From Aristolochia californica (lineage: Eukaryota > Streptophyta > Magnoliopsida > Piperales > Aristolochiaceae), in NCBI GenBank assembly GCA_029961685.1, contig JARWKL010000010.1, forward strand, positions 26,758,067-26,822,066: a stretch of DNA of 64,000 nucleotides, given 5' to 3'. Positions 1 through 13,500 of this stretch are shown here, one piece after another (positions within the stretch are counted from its first letter, which is position 1; every line of letters starts with the position of its first letter). The notes beneath the pieces were generated by a model. It was not told where the DNA came from, searched no databases, and saw only the letters and a program-made list of their open reading frames with translations. The translations under genes and the position numbers were made by a program.

Positions 1-1079
1 TGAAACTTTTCCCATATAAAATGACAATCCACTTCAATATGTTTAGTTCTTTCATAGAAGACTGGATTTGACATAATGTGAATAGTTGTTTGATTATCAC
101 AATGTAGGCCCATAAAACCTCCTTAATAAAATCCCAACTTGGTAAGAAGAGTCTTTATCCATAAAAGTTCACTTACAGTGTGGGTCATAGCTCGGTATTC
201 TACTTTAGCACTAGATCTTGCAACCATGTTTTGCTTTTTGTTTTCCCATGTGACCAAATCCCCCCCAACAAAGGTACAATATCCAGACGTAGATTTTCTA
301 TCATCGGGTGATCCAGCCCAATCTGCATATGAGAAGCCTTCTATATTGAAGTGCCATGTTGTTAATATAACAATCCTCTTCCTGGAGCACCTTTTAAGTA
401 TCGTAGTATTTTCTCCAACGCTTGCCAGTGAGTAATTTGTGGTTTGTGCATGAATTGACTGACCACGCTCACATCATATGATATATTTGGTCTGGTTACC
501 GTGAGATAAATCAATTTTCTCACAAGTTTTTGATATTTGCCAGTGTCAACATCTTCTCCAGTTGTGGCACACAATTTTTCATTTGCATCCATAGGTGCAT
601 CAACTGGTCTACAACCCTTCATTCTTGTTTCTTCATGGTTTGACTAAATGACTTCTATACCCAAAAAATATTTGAGCTTACCCAAATCTTAAGTCTTGAA
701 CTCTTGACATATCATATTCTTCACTTCTTGCATACTATGAGCATTATTCCCTATCAAGATAATATCATCAACATACACGACCAATAATATCTTCCCTTTG
801 ATAGTATATTTAACATATACTGAGTGATCAACCGAGTACCTATGAAAGCCAAATCATGGAAGCGCTTAACTGAATTTATCAAACCAGGCCCAAGGGGATT
901 GTTTAAGCCCATATAAAGATTTCTTAAACCGCCATACTGATTTCCCCTCAACCACATATCCTGGTGGTTGGACCATATAAATTTCTTCGCATATATCACC
1001 ATTTAAAAATATATGTTTTACATCGAGTTGATATACTGGCCAGGATGAGTTAGTAGCAATAGAGAGGATGATACGTACT
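1..1079 (-). mobile_element. 3' half of an outer copia element (RNase H and RT remnants), cut by window edge
   Basis: Minus-strand frames over 362-622 and 754-1002 give the copia region between reverse transcriptase and RNase H (a KLIYLTVTRPNISYDV stretch, then SQFMHKP and LRYLKG), and 1-360 continues into RNase H. The frames are broken. The sequence is colinear with 1483-2750 of the neighbouring element, so both belong to one family. It stops at 1079, where another element is inserted, and resumes at 6830. Its 3' LTR lies left of the window. Confidence 0.85.
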
Positions 1080-1475
1080 TGTAGAATTTAGGATCTCATG
1101 AGAAGAACTTTAGATCAATGAGGAAGAAGAAGAAGAAGAAGAAGAGAGAAAGGAGAGGAGAAGAAGAAGAACGTAGAAAGAGAGAGTTTGGATTAAGGGA
1201 AGAAGGGTTTGTGTCAAATAAGAAAGAGGAGGGTTGGACGAATTTTTGGAAGGAGAGGAGAGGGCTTCAATGCTCTACCTCTTAGCCAATGCTTTCATTT
1301 ATAGTTTTATAATGCCCTTAGCGCTACAACTTGATAAAACAAAAGACATAAAAGGAACACATATTTACACCTCTATGCCATCTTTATGGAAAGTACCATA
1401 GTTTACACATATGCCACTCCTTTGACGCGTGGGCTTCTTGTCTTGAGCTTGTGAGCTTGAGCTCATCTTCCAACA
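1080..1475 (-). repeat. 3' LTR of inner copia element
   Basis: About 396 bp, read TG...CA on the plus strand, and clearly similar along its length to 6442-6829. It contains a GAAGAA-rich stretch at 1120-1165 that varies in length between the two LTRs. Confidence 0.93.
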
Positions 1476-1491
1476 CTCCCCCTCAAGCTGG
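1476..1491 (-). other. Polypurine tract of inner copia element
   Basis: The minus strand reads CTTGAGGGGGAG directly before the 3' LTR, the expected plus-strand DNA primer site. It fixes the orientation of the element. Confidence 0.85.
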
Positions 1492-4400
1492 AGGAGAAAA
1501 GACATCATATATACCCAGCTTGCCACATATAAAAGATAGGATTTGAGATGTACCGGATTTAGTGAGAATATCAGTTACTTGCTCTTGAGATGAAACATGT
1601 TTGAGGGAGAATATTCCTACTTGAAACGTCTCACGTATAAAGTGACAATCCACCTCAATATGTTTAGTTCTTGCATGGAAGACTGGATTTGAAGTAATAT
1701 GAATGGTTGCTTGGTTATCACAATGCAGGCCCATGAAACCTCTTTTATAAAATCCCAATTCTGTAAAAAGGGTCCTAATCCATAAGAGTTCACTAACTGT
1801 ATGGGCCATATCTCTATATCTTGCTTCGACGCTAGATCTTGTAACCACATTTGGCTTCTTACTTTTCCATGTAACCAAGTTCCCTCCAACAAGAGTGCAA
1901 TATCCCGATGTAGATTTCCTATCATCAGGTGATCCAGCCCAATCTGCATCTGAGAAGCCTTCTATGTTGAAGTGCCCATGTTTTTTATACAACAATCCTC
2001 TTCCTAGCGTTCCTTTTAGGTATCGTAATATTCTCTGTAAGCCCTGCCTGTGGGTAATTTGTGGTTTGTGCATGAATTGACTCACCACACTTACAACATA
2101 TGATATGTCCGACCTAGTTTTCGTGAGATAGATCAGTTTTCCCACGAGTCTTTGATATTTGCCAATATCAATATTTTCTCCATTTGTGGCACACAATTTT
2201 GCATTTGTATCCACAGGTGTGTCAACTGGTCGACAATCCTTTATTCATGTTTCTTCAAGGAGATCCAAGACATATTTCCACTGAGACAATATTATCCCAT
2301 GCTTGGATTGAAGAACTTCTATGCCCAAAAAATATTTAAGCATACCCAGATCTTTAGTCTTGAATTCCTGACATATCATATTCTTCACTTCTTGTATGCT
2401 CTAAGCATCATCACCGGTTAAGATAATATCATCAACATATACAACCAATAATATTTTCTCTTTGATAGTATCTTTAAAATATACTGAATGATCAACCGAG
2501 CACCGATGAAAACCAAACCATAGAAGTGCTTGACTATGTTTATCAAACCAAGCCCGAGGGGCCTGTTTAAGCCCATATAAAGATTTTTTTAACTGGCATA
2601 CTGACTCTCCCTCAACCACATAACCCAGTGGTTGAACCATAGAAATTTTCTCACGTATATCACTATTTAAAAAGGCGTTTTTGACATCCAATTGATATAC
2701 GAGCCATGATGAATTAACAACAATAGATAAGATGATACGTACATAATTCAATTTGGCAACAGGAGAGAAGGACTCCTCATAATCTATCCCGTAGCACTGA
2801 GTTTAACCTTTAGCAATGAGTTGAGCTTTAAGACGAGCAACCGATCCATCCGGGTTATGTTTCACCGAAAACACCCATCTATAACCAACCGGTCTTTTAC
2901 CTTTCGAGAATGATGCTATAAACCAGGTTTGATTTTCATATAAGGTGTGCATTTCTTCATCCATAGCCGCCTTCCATCCTAGATGCTTCAGAGCCTCCTG
3001 ATACGACTATGGAATGGAAGTAGAAGAAAGAGAAGCAAGGAACTGAAAACACTCGAAAGACAAGCGATGGTGAGACCTAAAATTTGAGATAAGATGCGAA
3101 GTAGTATAGGAACGATGTTCCTTTCTTAAAGCAACAGGCCTAGTATAAAATTCATGCCCAAACATAGGAGGAGAAGGACTTACCTATGGTGGATCTGACA
3201 ACTTCACAAGTTAAGGTACAACCGGTGTGTCAGGGGGTGGATTAATATCAACATTGAAAGGCACAAGCGGACACAGAGTGGTAGAAGGAAATGTCCATCC
3301 TGGAGGAGCATCATGGGTGGATTAGAAGGAGGTGTCCTCAAAGAAAGTCACTTCCCGATAAACAAGCATCCTCCAAAGGGTAGGATTGTAACAAACATAA
3401 GCTTTCTATGTGTTCTGGGTGCGAGAGTACCCCAAAAAAATACACCTCATAGACTGAGGATCAAGTTTATTTTTTTGTGGGAAAGTAACATGAACAAAGC
3501 ATGTATATCCAAACACTTTAAGAGGAAGAGAAAACGGATCTTTACCATGTATTAAAACAGAGTAAGGAGTTTTATTATGAAGAACCGATGAAGGTAACTT
3601 AGTATAACACGAGGCCAATAAAAATAGGTTATCTTTCAGCAACACCATTTTGTTGAGGGGTATAGGCACACGATGTTTGATGGATAAACCCATTACCCTC
3701 ACAAAATGATTGCGATTCATTAGACAAATATTCCTTAGCATTATCAGACCTAAGGATTTGAATTTTCTTCCCAAATTGTGTCAATACCATAACATAAATT
3801 TTTTTAAAAAGAGGAAGAATTTCTGAACGTTCTTTAAATAAATATAACCAAGTCACTCGGGTAAAATCATAAAAAAAATGACAAAATATTTAACTTGGGA
3901 AATATTTGAGACACATAAAGGTCCCAATACATTTGAATGTATTAACTCAAAAGGAGCAACACTTATAGTTGTAAGACGAGGATAATATATACTCCTAATG
4001 TGTTTACTTAATTGACAAACCTCACAACTGAAAGTAGAAAGTACTTTTAAAGATTGAAGCAAAAAATGAAGTGAAGAAATAGACGGATGACCAAGTCGGT
4101 TATGCCAAAGTTGGGCCTCGGATGTAGTGGATGATAGGGCAGTTAATGGTGGAAGAGTGAAGTAGTACAAACCCCCCTTTTCATGGCTGCCACCAATCAC
4201 CCACTTCATAGTGAGATCCTGAATTATACAAGAAGACGGTGTAAAGGTGATAGAGCAATTCAATTGTTTTGTTAATTGACTAATAGAAAGCAAATTTCAA
4301 GGAAATTGAGGGACAAACAAAACATCTTGAAGAGGAATAGACGAGGAAAGAGAGGAGGAACCTTTGCCAAGGACCTTGGTTTGGGTACCATTAGCAATAG

Positions 4401-5500
4401 TTACGAGTTTTTGAGGCAGACAAGGAGATAATGACTGAAACAAGTGTTTGTTACCTGACAGATGTTTAGAGGCCCTAGAGTCGATGATCCAAGAAAAAGA
4501 GGATGAAGAGGAAGAAAACATACTTGAGACAATAGTGGTAGCGACAGTAGATAATGGAGGAATGGAGGATTCCATTAAGGACTTCATCTTCTGAAATGCA
4601 ACATAGTCTTCAGCAGTGAGAATCAGATTTCCGGAGAGGGAGTCAACCTTTTCTTCAGAGACTAGGTTAGACGTGGCCCAATCAAACTTGCCATGAAGTT
4701 TCCAGCATGTTTCCACAAGGTAGTTCTGACTACCACAGTGAGTGCAAAGTCGAGGCTCAGTACGGGAATTATTCGAACTCGTTCAACTACCTCTAATTTC
4801 TGCCACCTTCATAGTTCTACCCCCTCTCATATTGCTTCCATGTCCTCGGTATGAGGATGATGTACTCTGATTGCCGAAGAACATAGCCGATGGAGCATCA
4901 ATAGGAGAAGGAGAGGATGGATTAGGTATCCGTAGTAATGTAGCATTGATGTTATTGAAGGATTGAAGAATGGAGGAACTTAGAAGTTGGGTCTTCGCAA
5001 CCTCAAGGTAAGGCTTAATATTTGACAAGTAAAATAGCTACTGCCAAGGCCTCTCGTTGTCATTCTTGAACATCAATGTCAGTGGAGTATGGCTGAGCTA
5101 TTTTCCATTCTTGGAGAAGGCCCCGAAATTGGGCTAAAAATTCATGAATGTTATCTCCATGTTTAGTATGCAACATACTTTGTAAGACCTCATATACTCT
5201 TTGTAATGAGGCAGTACTCGAGTAAATTTTAGCACAAGTGTCCCAAATGTCCTTGGCTATTTCCAAGTGAACCAAATTGTTAGCTACATGCTCTTCCATG
5301 CTATTGATGAGCCAACTGATAACCATGATATTATTTTTAACCCAATTGTGGTAGGCTTCATCTTTTTCATCAATCGGAGGAGGGATTTTGATAACATGAC
5401 TTAGAAGGTCATGAGTAATGGGAATCCTCCGTACCGATTGTGACCAGCTAAGGTAATTAGAGTTGTAGTAATGCAGTGTATGTCACTCTTATTATTGGTG
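1483..5500 (-). pseudogene. Broken copia gag-pol of inner element
   Basis: Reading from the right: gag with the UBN2-like motifs SWLINSMEEHVANN and IWDTCAKIYSS (5060-5470); a zinc-knuckle remnant and protease with DSRAS in place of the usual DSGAS/DSGAT (4297-4716); the pre-integrase zinc region LWHNRLGHPS...CEVCQLSKH (3853-4293); integrase core with SDNAKEY and TPQQNGVAER (3406-3856, two overlapping frames); RT with QLDVKNAFLNSD, QLKKSLYGLKQAPRAW and VVYVDDIILTGDD (2401-2751); and RNase H with DADWAGSPDDRKSTSGY and [12 protein letters not shown] (1483-2214). Frames change at least five times, so no single polyprotein can be made. The changed protease active-site neighbour (Gly to Arg) is a further defect. 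Confidence 0.9.
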
Positions 5501-6429
5501 TGTCCACTCTCCAATGTGAGGCAAGGCAAATGTGGAGGTCAAGGGCAAGGGCCTTCTTCAAATTACAATTATTTAGTGTAATTTGAAGAACCCATGGACC
5601 AAATCAGTCACTAACAATAGAGGGAAAAGGAGAACATAATTTCTTCACGGGAGTAAGCACCAAATTATCAAAAAAATTGTGCTTTTGGCAAGTGAGAATA
5701 AGATCCAACCACCACTCAATTCCTCTTATATTCTTAAAGGAAAAAACAAAGAGGAGACGGTAGATGCAACCGCTTAGGCCTTAATCCAAACTCCAACACA
5801 AACTGAGAGAAAAAAAAAATTTAGAGAAAACTTAGAGGCAAATCAAGACACTCGGAAGGAAATTTATCTTCAGCTCATGGGACTACTTCAACGTAAAAAA
5901 AAATGCAATTGTTGAAGTTCAAGAGCAATGAAAATAATAGGGATAAACGAGTGCGGGAATTTCATCAAAGATATAACGGGCATCCGACAACATAACACAA
6001 TCCCATGAGCAACATCAAGTGGGAGAATTTACAGCAACATGTGCTAGAATTCCACCTCAAATGAAATTGATCCAAGTTGAAATTGATCCAAATTACATAA
6101 AGGTAACTGAATCTAAAACATCAATCTTGATAAGACACAAGTTGCAACTGATTTTGATCAAACTTGTAATTGATCTACAAAAAGATCAAGATTATAACAT
6201 CATTTTAGTCATAAAAATAAATCTTCACAACATATGAAGATTATCTTGACTTGATGTGATTCAAAGTTCAAGAAGAAAAAAAAACGTAAAGAAGGAGTAT
6301 GTAAATAAGAAGAAAAAAAATGTAAAGAAGGAGAGAAGTAACTTATCTCTTCATGGCTGAACTCCTTCTTTTACCAACTTCTTGGACAGATTTCATAACT
6401 ACTTCATCAAGTGGGATCCTAAACTCTTT

Positions 6430-6441
6430 GCTCTGATACCA
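6430..6441 (-). other. Primer binding site (initiator tRNA-Met), inner copia
   Basis: The plus strand reads GCTCTGATACCA, the 3' end of plant initiator tRNA-Met. On the element's strand it is TGGTATCAGAGC, directly adjacent to the 5' LTR. Confidence 0.93.
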
Positions 6442-6829
6442 TGTAAAATTTAGGATCTAATGAGAAGAACTTTAGATCAACGAGGAAGAAGAAGAAGAGA
6501 GAAAGGAGAGGAGAAGGAGAAGAACATAGAAGGAGGGAGTTTGGATTAAGGGAAGAAGGGTTTGTGTCAAAAAAAAAAAGAGGAGGGCAGGAAGAATTTG
6601 TGGAAGGAGAGGAGAGGGCTTCAATGCTCTACCTCTTAGCCAATGCCATTATTTATAGTTTTACAATGCCCTTAGCGCTACAACTTGATAAAACAAAAGA
6701 CATAAAATGAACACATATTTACACCTCTATGCTATCTTTATGGAAAGTACTATATTTTATGCATATGCCACTCCTTTGACCTGTGGGCTTTTTGTCTTGA
6801 GCTTGTGGGTTTGAGCCCATCTTCCAATA
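6442..6829 (-). repeat. 5' LTR of inner copia element
   Basis: About 388 bp, matching 1080-1475. It ends CCAATA instead of CCAACA at the outer edge and is followed by the GTACT target copy. Confidence 0.92.
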
Positions 6830-9800
6830 GTACTGAGTTCAGTTGTGCAACCGGAGAGAAAGTCTCTTCATAATCTATCCCATAGCACTGAGTATAACCT
6901 TTTGCAACCGAGAGTGTTTTAAGGCGAGCAATCAACCCATATGGGTTATGTTTCACCAAAAAAACTCATTTGCAACCAACCAGTCTTTTCCCTTTGGGAA
7001 CGATGCCAATATCGATGTTTGATTTTCATATAATACATGCATTTCTTCATCCATAACTGCCTTCCATCTTGGATGATTCAGGGCCTCCTGATAGGATTGT
7101 GGTATGGAAACAAACGAAAGATAAGCAAGAAAGTGAACACACTCAGAAGATAATCGACGAGAAGACATAAAATTGGCAATTGGATGAGACACAGTACAAG
7201 AACGGGTTTTCTTTCATAACGCAATAGGTCGAGTATCAAATTCAGGCCCAAACATAGGAGGAGGAAAAAGACTTACCTCAGGTGGATTAGACAACTCCAC
7301 AAGTGAGGGGACGACTGGTGCTTCAAGGGGTTAAGTAATATCTTCATTAAATGGCACAAGCGGGCATGGAGTGGTTGGAGGAAATGTAAACCCTGGAGGA
7401 GGCTCATGTGAGGAGTAGAAGGAAGTGTCTTCAAAGAAAGTCACATCACGAGATACCATCAACCTCCGAAGTGTAGGATTATAACAAATATATCCTTTCT
7501 GAGTTCTATAATACTCCAAAAAAATACACCTCAGAGACCGAGGATCAACTTTACTTTTACGTGGTGAAGTATCATGAACAAAACATGTGCAACCAAATAC
7601 TTTAAGAGGAAGAGAAAATGGATCTTCAACACGAAACAAAACAAAATATGGAGTTTGATTTCAAGTACTAATGAAAGTAACCTATTGATGAGAAAGCATG
7701 TTGTAAGAATTGCATGAGCCCAATAAAAGTAGGTTACCCACATGGAGAAGAGGAGGCCCCGAGCAACTTCAAGAAGGTGACAATTCTTTCTTTCAAAAAA
7801 CCCATTTTGTTGAGGGGTATAGAAACACGATGTTTGATGAAGAAGCCCATTACCCTCACAAAACGATTTAAACTCATTAGAAAAATATTCCTTAGCTTTA
7901 TCAGATTTAAGGATTTGAATTTTTTTTTCCAAATTGCATTAGAACCATTACATGAAAGTTTTTAAAAATAGAAAGAATTTTTTATCATTTTATAAACAAA
8001 ATAAACAAAGTCACTCAGGTAAAATCGTATGCAAAAGTAACAAAATATTGAACTGGAGAAATGTTAGAGACCTTTAAAGGGCCCCATACATCATAATGTA
8101 TCAATGCAAATGGAGCAGTACTAGTAGTTGTAAGACAAGGAGAATTAGACAAAGATTTAAGATATAGAACTAAAGAACGAAGTGACGAGGTAGATGGATG
8201 ACCAAGCCGATTGTGCCACAGTTGAGCTTCAAATGTAGTGGACGAAATAGCAGCTACTAGTGGAAGAGTAAAATAGTATAAACCCTCTTTTTCATGGTTG
8301 CGACCAATCACCTGTTTCATAATTAGATCCTAAAATATACACGAAGATGGTGAGAAGGTGACAAAACAATTCAATTGTTTGGTTAATTGGCTAACGGAGA
8401 ACAAATTTTACCGAAATTGAGGAACAAATAACACATCTTGGAGATGAATAGACGTAGTAAGAGAGGAGAAACCCTTGCCAAGCACCTTGGTTTGGGAACC
8501 ATTAGCAATAGTGAAAAATTTATGAGGAAGACATGGAGACGATGAATGAAGCTTGTGTTTGTTACCTAACAAGTGTTCGGAAGCCCTAGAGCCAATGTTC
8601 CAAGAGGAATGGGTTGAAGCAGAAGAACGCATACTTGAGGCAATGGTAGTGGCAGTAGTAGGGCCTAGTGGAGTAGAGGACTGATACAATAAGGATTTCA
8701 GCTTTTGAATTGCAGCATAGTCTTCCATAGAAATAGTCACATTCCCGGAATGAGAATCAGTCCTATCCTCCTTTTTCTCAACATTAACTGAGGTTGGATT
8801 GGTTGTCGCCCAATTAAGCTGCCATGGAATATCTAGCATGAATCCACAAGGTGGTTTTAACCACCACGGTAAGTATATAATCGAAGCTCAATTTAGGATT
8901 GGGTCGCACCCGTTCGACCACCTCTATTGCGGCCTCCTCTTATATTTCTGCCGCATCCTCAAAATGGGGATGATATACATTGATTACCAGAGAATGTAGT
9001 TGATGGTGCATCAATTGAAAGAGGAGATGGATCAGGAATCTGTAACAATATAGAACTGATGTTATCAAAAGAGGGAAGGGTAAAGGAACTAAGGAGTTGA
9101 ATCTTAGCCACCACTAGATATGGCTTAATATTGGTAAGGAAAATAGCCGTTGCCAGGGCCTCACATTATTTTTCTTGAATAAAAATGTCGGTAGAGTATG
9201 GTTGAGCAATTTTCTATTCTTGGAGAAGGCCACAAAACTTGGCCAGAAACTCGTGAATATTATCTCATTATTTGGTAGTCAACATACTTTGGAAAACATC
9301 ATATACTCTTACTGCAAGGTGGCGGTACTGGAATAGAGCTTAGCACATGTGTCCCAAATATCCTTGGAAGTTTCCAAGTGGACCACATTGTTAGCGACAT
9401 GTTCTTCCATGCTGTTAATAAGCCAACTGATAACTATGTTATTGTTTTTAACCCATTTACAGTAGACTTCATCTTCTTCATCAATCGTAGGAGAGATTTT
9501 GATAACTTGACTGAGAAGGTCACGAGTAATGAGAACCCTCCGTACCGATTGTAACCTGCGGAGGTAATTGGAAAAACCTCTTAGTGAAGTTGTAGTAATT
9601 TGGAGTATGCCACTCTTATTACTCATATGACCACTCTCCATGTTGACGAAAATCAACTAGTGAGGTCAATTGTCTAAGGGGCTCAAATAACAATTACACA
9701 ACGTAATTTGAAGCACCCGTAGACCAAATTAGCCACCAAAAATAAGTAGAGAATATTTTCACGAGAATAAACACCAAATCATGAAAAATTGGTGTTTTTG

Positions 9801-10425
9801 TCACGTGATAACAAGAACCAACCACTACTCAACTTCTCTTATATTTATCAAAAAAATAGAGAGAAGAGAATAGATGCAACTCTTATCCTTAATCCAAACT
9901 TATGGGAATACTTCAACACACACAAAAAGATTCATTCGCTGAAGTTCATAGGCAAAAATAATAGGGATAAGTGAGTGGTGGAATTTCATCAAACATATAA
10001 CGGTCATCCAACAACATAACACACTCCCATGTGTAACGTTAGATTATAGAATTAACAACAACATATGCTAGAATCCCATATCAACAATGTTTGATTCCCG
10101 TTACATAAAGGTAACTGAATCCAAATAACAATCAGGAAAAAAATAACCTTTGATCAATCATGTAATTTTGCTACAAGATGATCAAGACTACAATATCCTT
10201 TTAGTCATACAAGATAGATCTTCACAATGTCTATGAAGATTATCTTGCCTTGACGTGAATCAAGAATTCAAGAAGAGGGAAAAAAATTGAAACCGTAAAG
10301 AGAGAATATGAAAAAAAAAAATAGATTTTACCTATCTCTTCATGGTAGATCTCCTTCTTCTATACACAACTTCTTGAATGGATGACATAATTACTTGAAT
10401 AGGGATCCTAACCTCCATGATACCA
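6830..10425 (-). pseudogene. 5' half of outer copia element: broken gag, protease, integrase, start of RT
   Basis: This continues the element interrupted at 1079. From right to left: gag (about 8900-9656; SWLINSMEEHVANN, DIWDTCAKLYSS), protease region (8408-8839; the family's DSGAS is read as GSRAS), pre-integrase (8015-8320; LWHNRLGHPS), integrase core (7531-7932; TPQQNG followed by FFERKN, where the usual context is VAERKN), integrase C-terminal region (7331-7639), and the linker and beginning of RT (6750-7192; WKAVMDEEMH, DYEETFSPVAQLNS). The RT is cut at the insertion point. Many stops and shifts make it a pseudogene. 9660-10425 is the untranslated leader with no recognisable gene. Confidence 0.87.
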
Positions 10426-10812
10426 TGTAGAAGTTAGGACCCCATGAGAATGACTCTAGGTTAACGTGGAAGAAGAAGGAGAGAAGAGAGAGAAGAGGGA
10501 GAAAGGAGAAGGACATTAGAGAGGAGAGTTTGGATTAAGGGAATGAGAGAATACATCAAGGGAGAAGAGAGGGCGGGTGGACGTTTTGTTAAAGAGAGGA
10601 GAAGGCTTGAATCCCTTATCTCTTAGCCAATGCTCATATTTATAGTGTTACAAAGCCCTTAGGGTTACAACTCAATAGATTAAAAGACATACTAAGATAA
10701 TGTATTTACATCTTCATGCCATTCTTATGGAACATACTATAAATAACCACTTTGCTACTCATTTGATGTGTGTTCTAGCCTTGAGCTTGTGGGTTTGAGC
10801 CTATCTTCCAAA
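10426..10812 (-). repeat. 5' LTR of outer copia element
   Basis: It begins TGTAGAAGTTAGGACCCCAT, preceded by a degenerate primer site (ATGATACCA), and aligns by eye along its length with the LTRs at 1080 and 6442. The right end (about 10812) is uncertain because the terminal CCAACA is altered to CCAAAA. Confidence 0.85.
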
Positions 10813-11266
10813 AATATGAATGTTTAATATGCATATGTTAGTTATATGGAAAAAAAATATTTAGGTTTTATGCTTAATTTTCTATGCATTTTTTGGTTAA
10901 CCTAAATATAAGAAATTAATAATTGGCATAAAGTTTAGTCAATTCTTTTGGTGTCCTATTTTAGTTTACATTTGTGTAATTAAGTAATAGTCACAACATT
11001 CTTAATTATGAAAATGTCTAGTGACATTAAGCTTAGTCATATTGAATTAATGACATAAAAATTATGATTAATTATAGAAATATAATAATTTAACTCATAT
11101 TTAAGTGATTAATTAGGATGGGATAGAAATATTTTGACAAAAAAAGAATTTCTAGATGCACACAGGCCTAGAAAATTCTTTTAGAGATAAATTTCGGATC
11201 CCATCATAAAATAATATAAATCGCATATTTGTTATAATCTAAGCCCACAGGAAAGATTATAATGAC
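10813..11266. other. AT-rich stretch without recognisable gene
   Basis: No coding frame or repeat boundary could be supported here. It could contain the decayed 5' LTR of the plus-strand copia element that follows, but I found no match to the sequence after 18428. Confidence 0.4.
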
Positions 11267-13035
11267 ATGTTGATTTATTTGTTTGAATTTATTTACATGG
11301 ATAAATATTCAATATTTGGCTTCACTGCATGTTTTAGTAAGTATTGTTGTTTATTTTTTGTTGTTCAAACATTATCTCTTCCGAATTTTGATTCCTCCAA
11401 TATTATTCCTCTAAATTTTTATGCTGATTGGAACGATAAGATTCTCCTTGCATTAGGGTGCATGTTCCTTGATTTGGTACTTCGAGTGGATGAACCTCCA
11501 AGGCCCACGGAATCAAGTACCCAAGCGAAAAAAACATCATATGATATTTGGGTAGTCTCAGATTGGGAATATTGTCCATGGATCCATCCCTGATTGTGCC
11601 AAAACAAAAGAATATCTTCAACCTATTCAGTATCGGTTTGAGACTTCTGACAAGGCATTAGCAAACACCCTCATGACGAAAATGTGTTTCATGAAATTTA
11701 ATGGATGTGTGAGCACATCATGTAGATGTGGGACATATCCACTAGACTGACGTCGTTGGAGATTGAGATATCAGAGTCATTTTTGGTTTACTTCATCCTT
11801 TACTCTCTTCCGTCTGAATACAGACCCTTCAAGATATCTTACAACACATATAAGGAGAAATGGTCAAATAATAAACCTCTGACCATGTGTGTACAAGAGG
11901 AAAGGAGGCTGAATCAGGAGAGGATTGAAAATGCACATTTAACAACTCTTGGAAAGAAATCATTTAAGAAAGGGAAGAGAAAAACGCCTTTTAATCAAGC
12001 TAATAAGGGCGATGCCAAATGCTTCTTTTGCAAGAAGAAAAGACATATAAAGAGGATTTGTCCTAAATTCAATCATTTGCTTGAAAAGAAAGGTAATCTC
12101 AAATCTTTAGTGTGTTTTGAATCTTATATGATTAATGTTTCTAATAACACTTGGTGGATTGATCCTGATACTACAATCCATGTTGCAAACACCATGCAGG
12201 ACTTCTTAATCTAACAAAAACTGATGAAAAGTGAATGTTCCATCTTTTAAGGAAACAAGATAGGTTCACATGTGGAGGTAGTTGGGACCTATAGACTTGT
12301 CCTTAATTTTGGTTTTGTTTTAGACCTTGAAAGGACTTTTTATGTTCCATTCTTTTCAAGAAACCTTATTTCAGTTTCTAGACTCTTACCCTGTAGTTTC
12401 AGTTTCAATTTCATTGGTCCTTCATTTGTATAAAGACAATGTTCTTATTGGAAATGGTATTTGAAATGATGGGTTATTTAAACTATTTTTAAATTCTACT
12501 CTTGATTGTAGTTTTACAATTGTGCATGGTACTAATGTTGGCATTAAGCATGGTGTTATATATGAGAAATCCTCCATGTTGTGGCAAAGGAGATTAAGGA
12601 GATTAGGTCATATCTCCGTTGATAGAATTAAGAGATTGGTAAATGATGGAGTCATTGAAGCTCTTGACTTTTTTTTTGGTAGTCGTGTGGATTGCATTAA
12701 AGAAAAACAAACTAATAAGTACAAGAAAGGTTCCAAGAGGACTTCTGATGTTTTTCGAGAATATGCACATTGATATTTCAGGTTCTTATGATGCATGTTA
12801 TAATGGTCAGAAAATTTTCATTACCTTTATTGATGACTATACACGATATATGTATCTCTATTTGCCTTATGATAGAAGTGAAGCACTAGATGCTTTTAAG
12901 GTCTATAAAGCAGAAGTAGAGAAACAATTGGATAAATATATTAAGATCATGAAGTTAGATAGAGGTGGTGAATATTATGGCAAATATACTGAAAAAAGAC
13001 AATTGCCAGGTCCATTTGCAAGGTTTCTTGAGGAA
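11267..13035 (+). pseudogene. Copia gag and 5' pol (plus strand), first part of a split element
   Basis: 11366-11593 encodes the gag N-terminus (NIIPLNFYADWNDKILLALG and DEPPRPTES). 11726-12214 holds the rest of gag, with the zinc knuckle CFFCKKKRHIKRICP and a protease remnant WWIDPDTTIHVAN. 12522-12773 is the pre-integrase region (LWQRRLRRLGHISVDRI), and 12643-13035 the start of the integrase core (FITFIDDYTRYMYLY, MKLDRGGEYYG, ending FARFLEEC). Frames shift several times. The coding sequence breaks off at 13035 and is continued at about 15772, where a second element has inserted. This is a different copia lineage from 1-10812. Confidence 0.85.
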
Positions 13036-13500
13036 TGTTGAATTTATGGAAAAGAAAAATACTTCACTGACTTGTTTGTAATCAAAGTACATGAACCTCT
13101 ATTTATAATAGAGGAAAGTAGTAGAGTCCAACTACAATTAAACTACCCTTGTCCCAATTACACCCAAACTCTAACACTTAACGATAAGTCCTAGAATAAT
13201 AAAATAACCAAATATAAATAGAAGATTAACATGACTAAAACACCTTTAAATTGAAACTCCTCTATGAACCTGCTTCCATAATAATTGTAGCTCTATAAGA
13301 TTTCTTCTTGTGTAGGCTCATAATGCCATAATTGTATGGGCTTGCGGCTTCTCCTTGGTCTATGGGCCGTGAGCCCATATTCCACATCACTTGGATGTAT
13401 AGGCCTTCTTTGGTCTTATGGGCTTGGACCCATCTTCCAACACACTTGGATATGTGGGCCTTTCTTGGTCGTGTGGGCTTGAGCCCTATCTTCCAATACA
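13036..13500 (-). repeat. 3' LTR of the non-autonomous element
   Basis: It reads TGTTGAATTT...CCAATACA and contains a TATTTATAATAG segment and three related stretches rich in TATGGGCCTT / CCCATCTTCCA. Confidence 0.88.

Larger units (their letters stand above)
1080..6829 (-). mobile_element. Complete copia-type LTR retrotransposon, nested in a relative
   Basis: This is a 5.75 kb element with two LTRs (1080-1475 and 6442-6829), a polypurine tract next to the left LTR and a tRNA-iMet primer site next to the right LTR, so it is transcribed leftwards. The flanking 5 bp, GTACT at 1075-1079 and GTACT at 6830-6834, are an exact target duplication. Internal order on the minus strand is gag, protease, integrase, RT, RNase H, which is the copia order. 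The coding region is interrupted by stops and frameshifts and the LTRs differ by many substitutions and indels, so the insertion is not recent and the copy is very probably immobile by itself. Confidence 0.95.
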
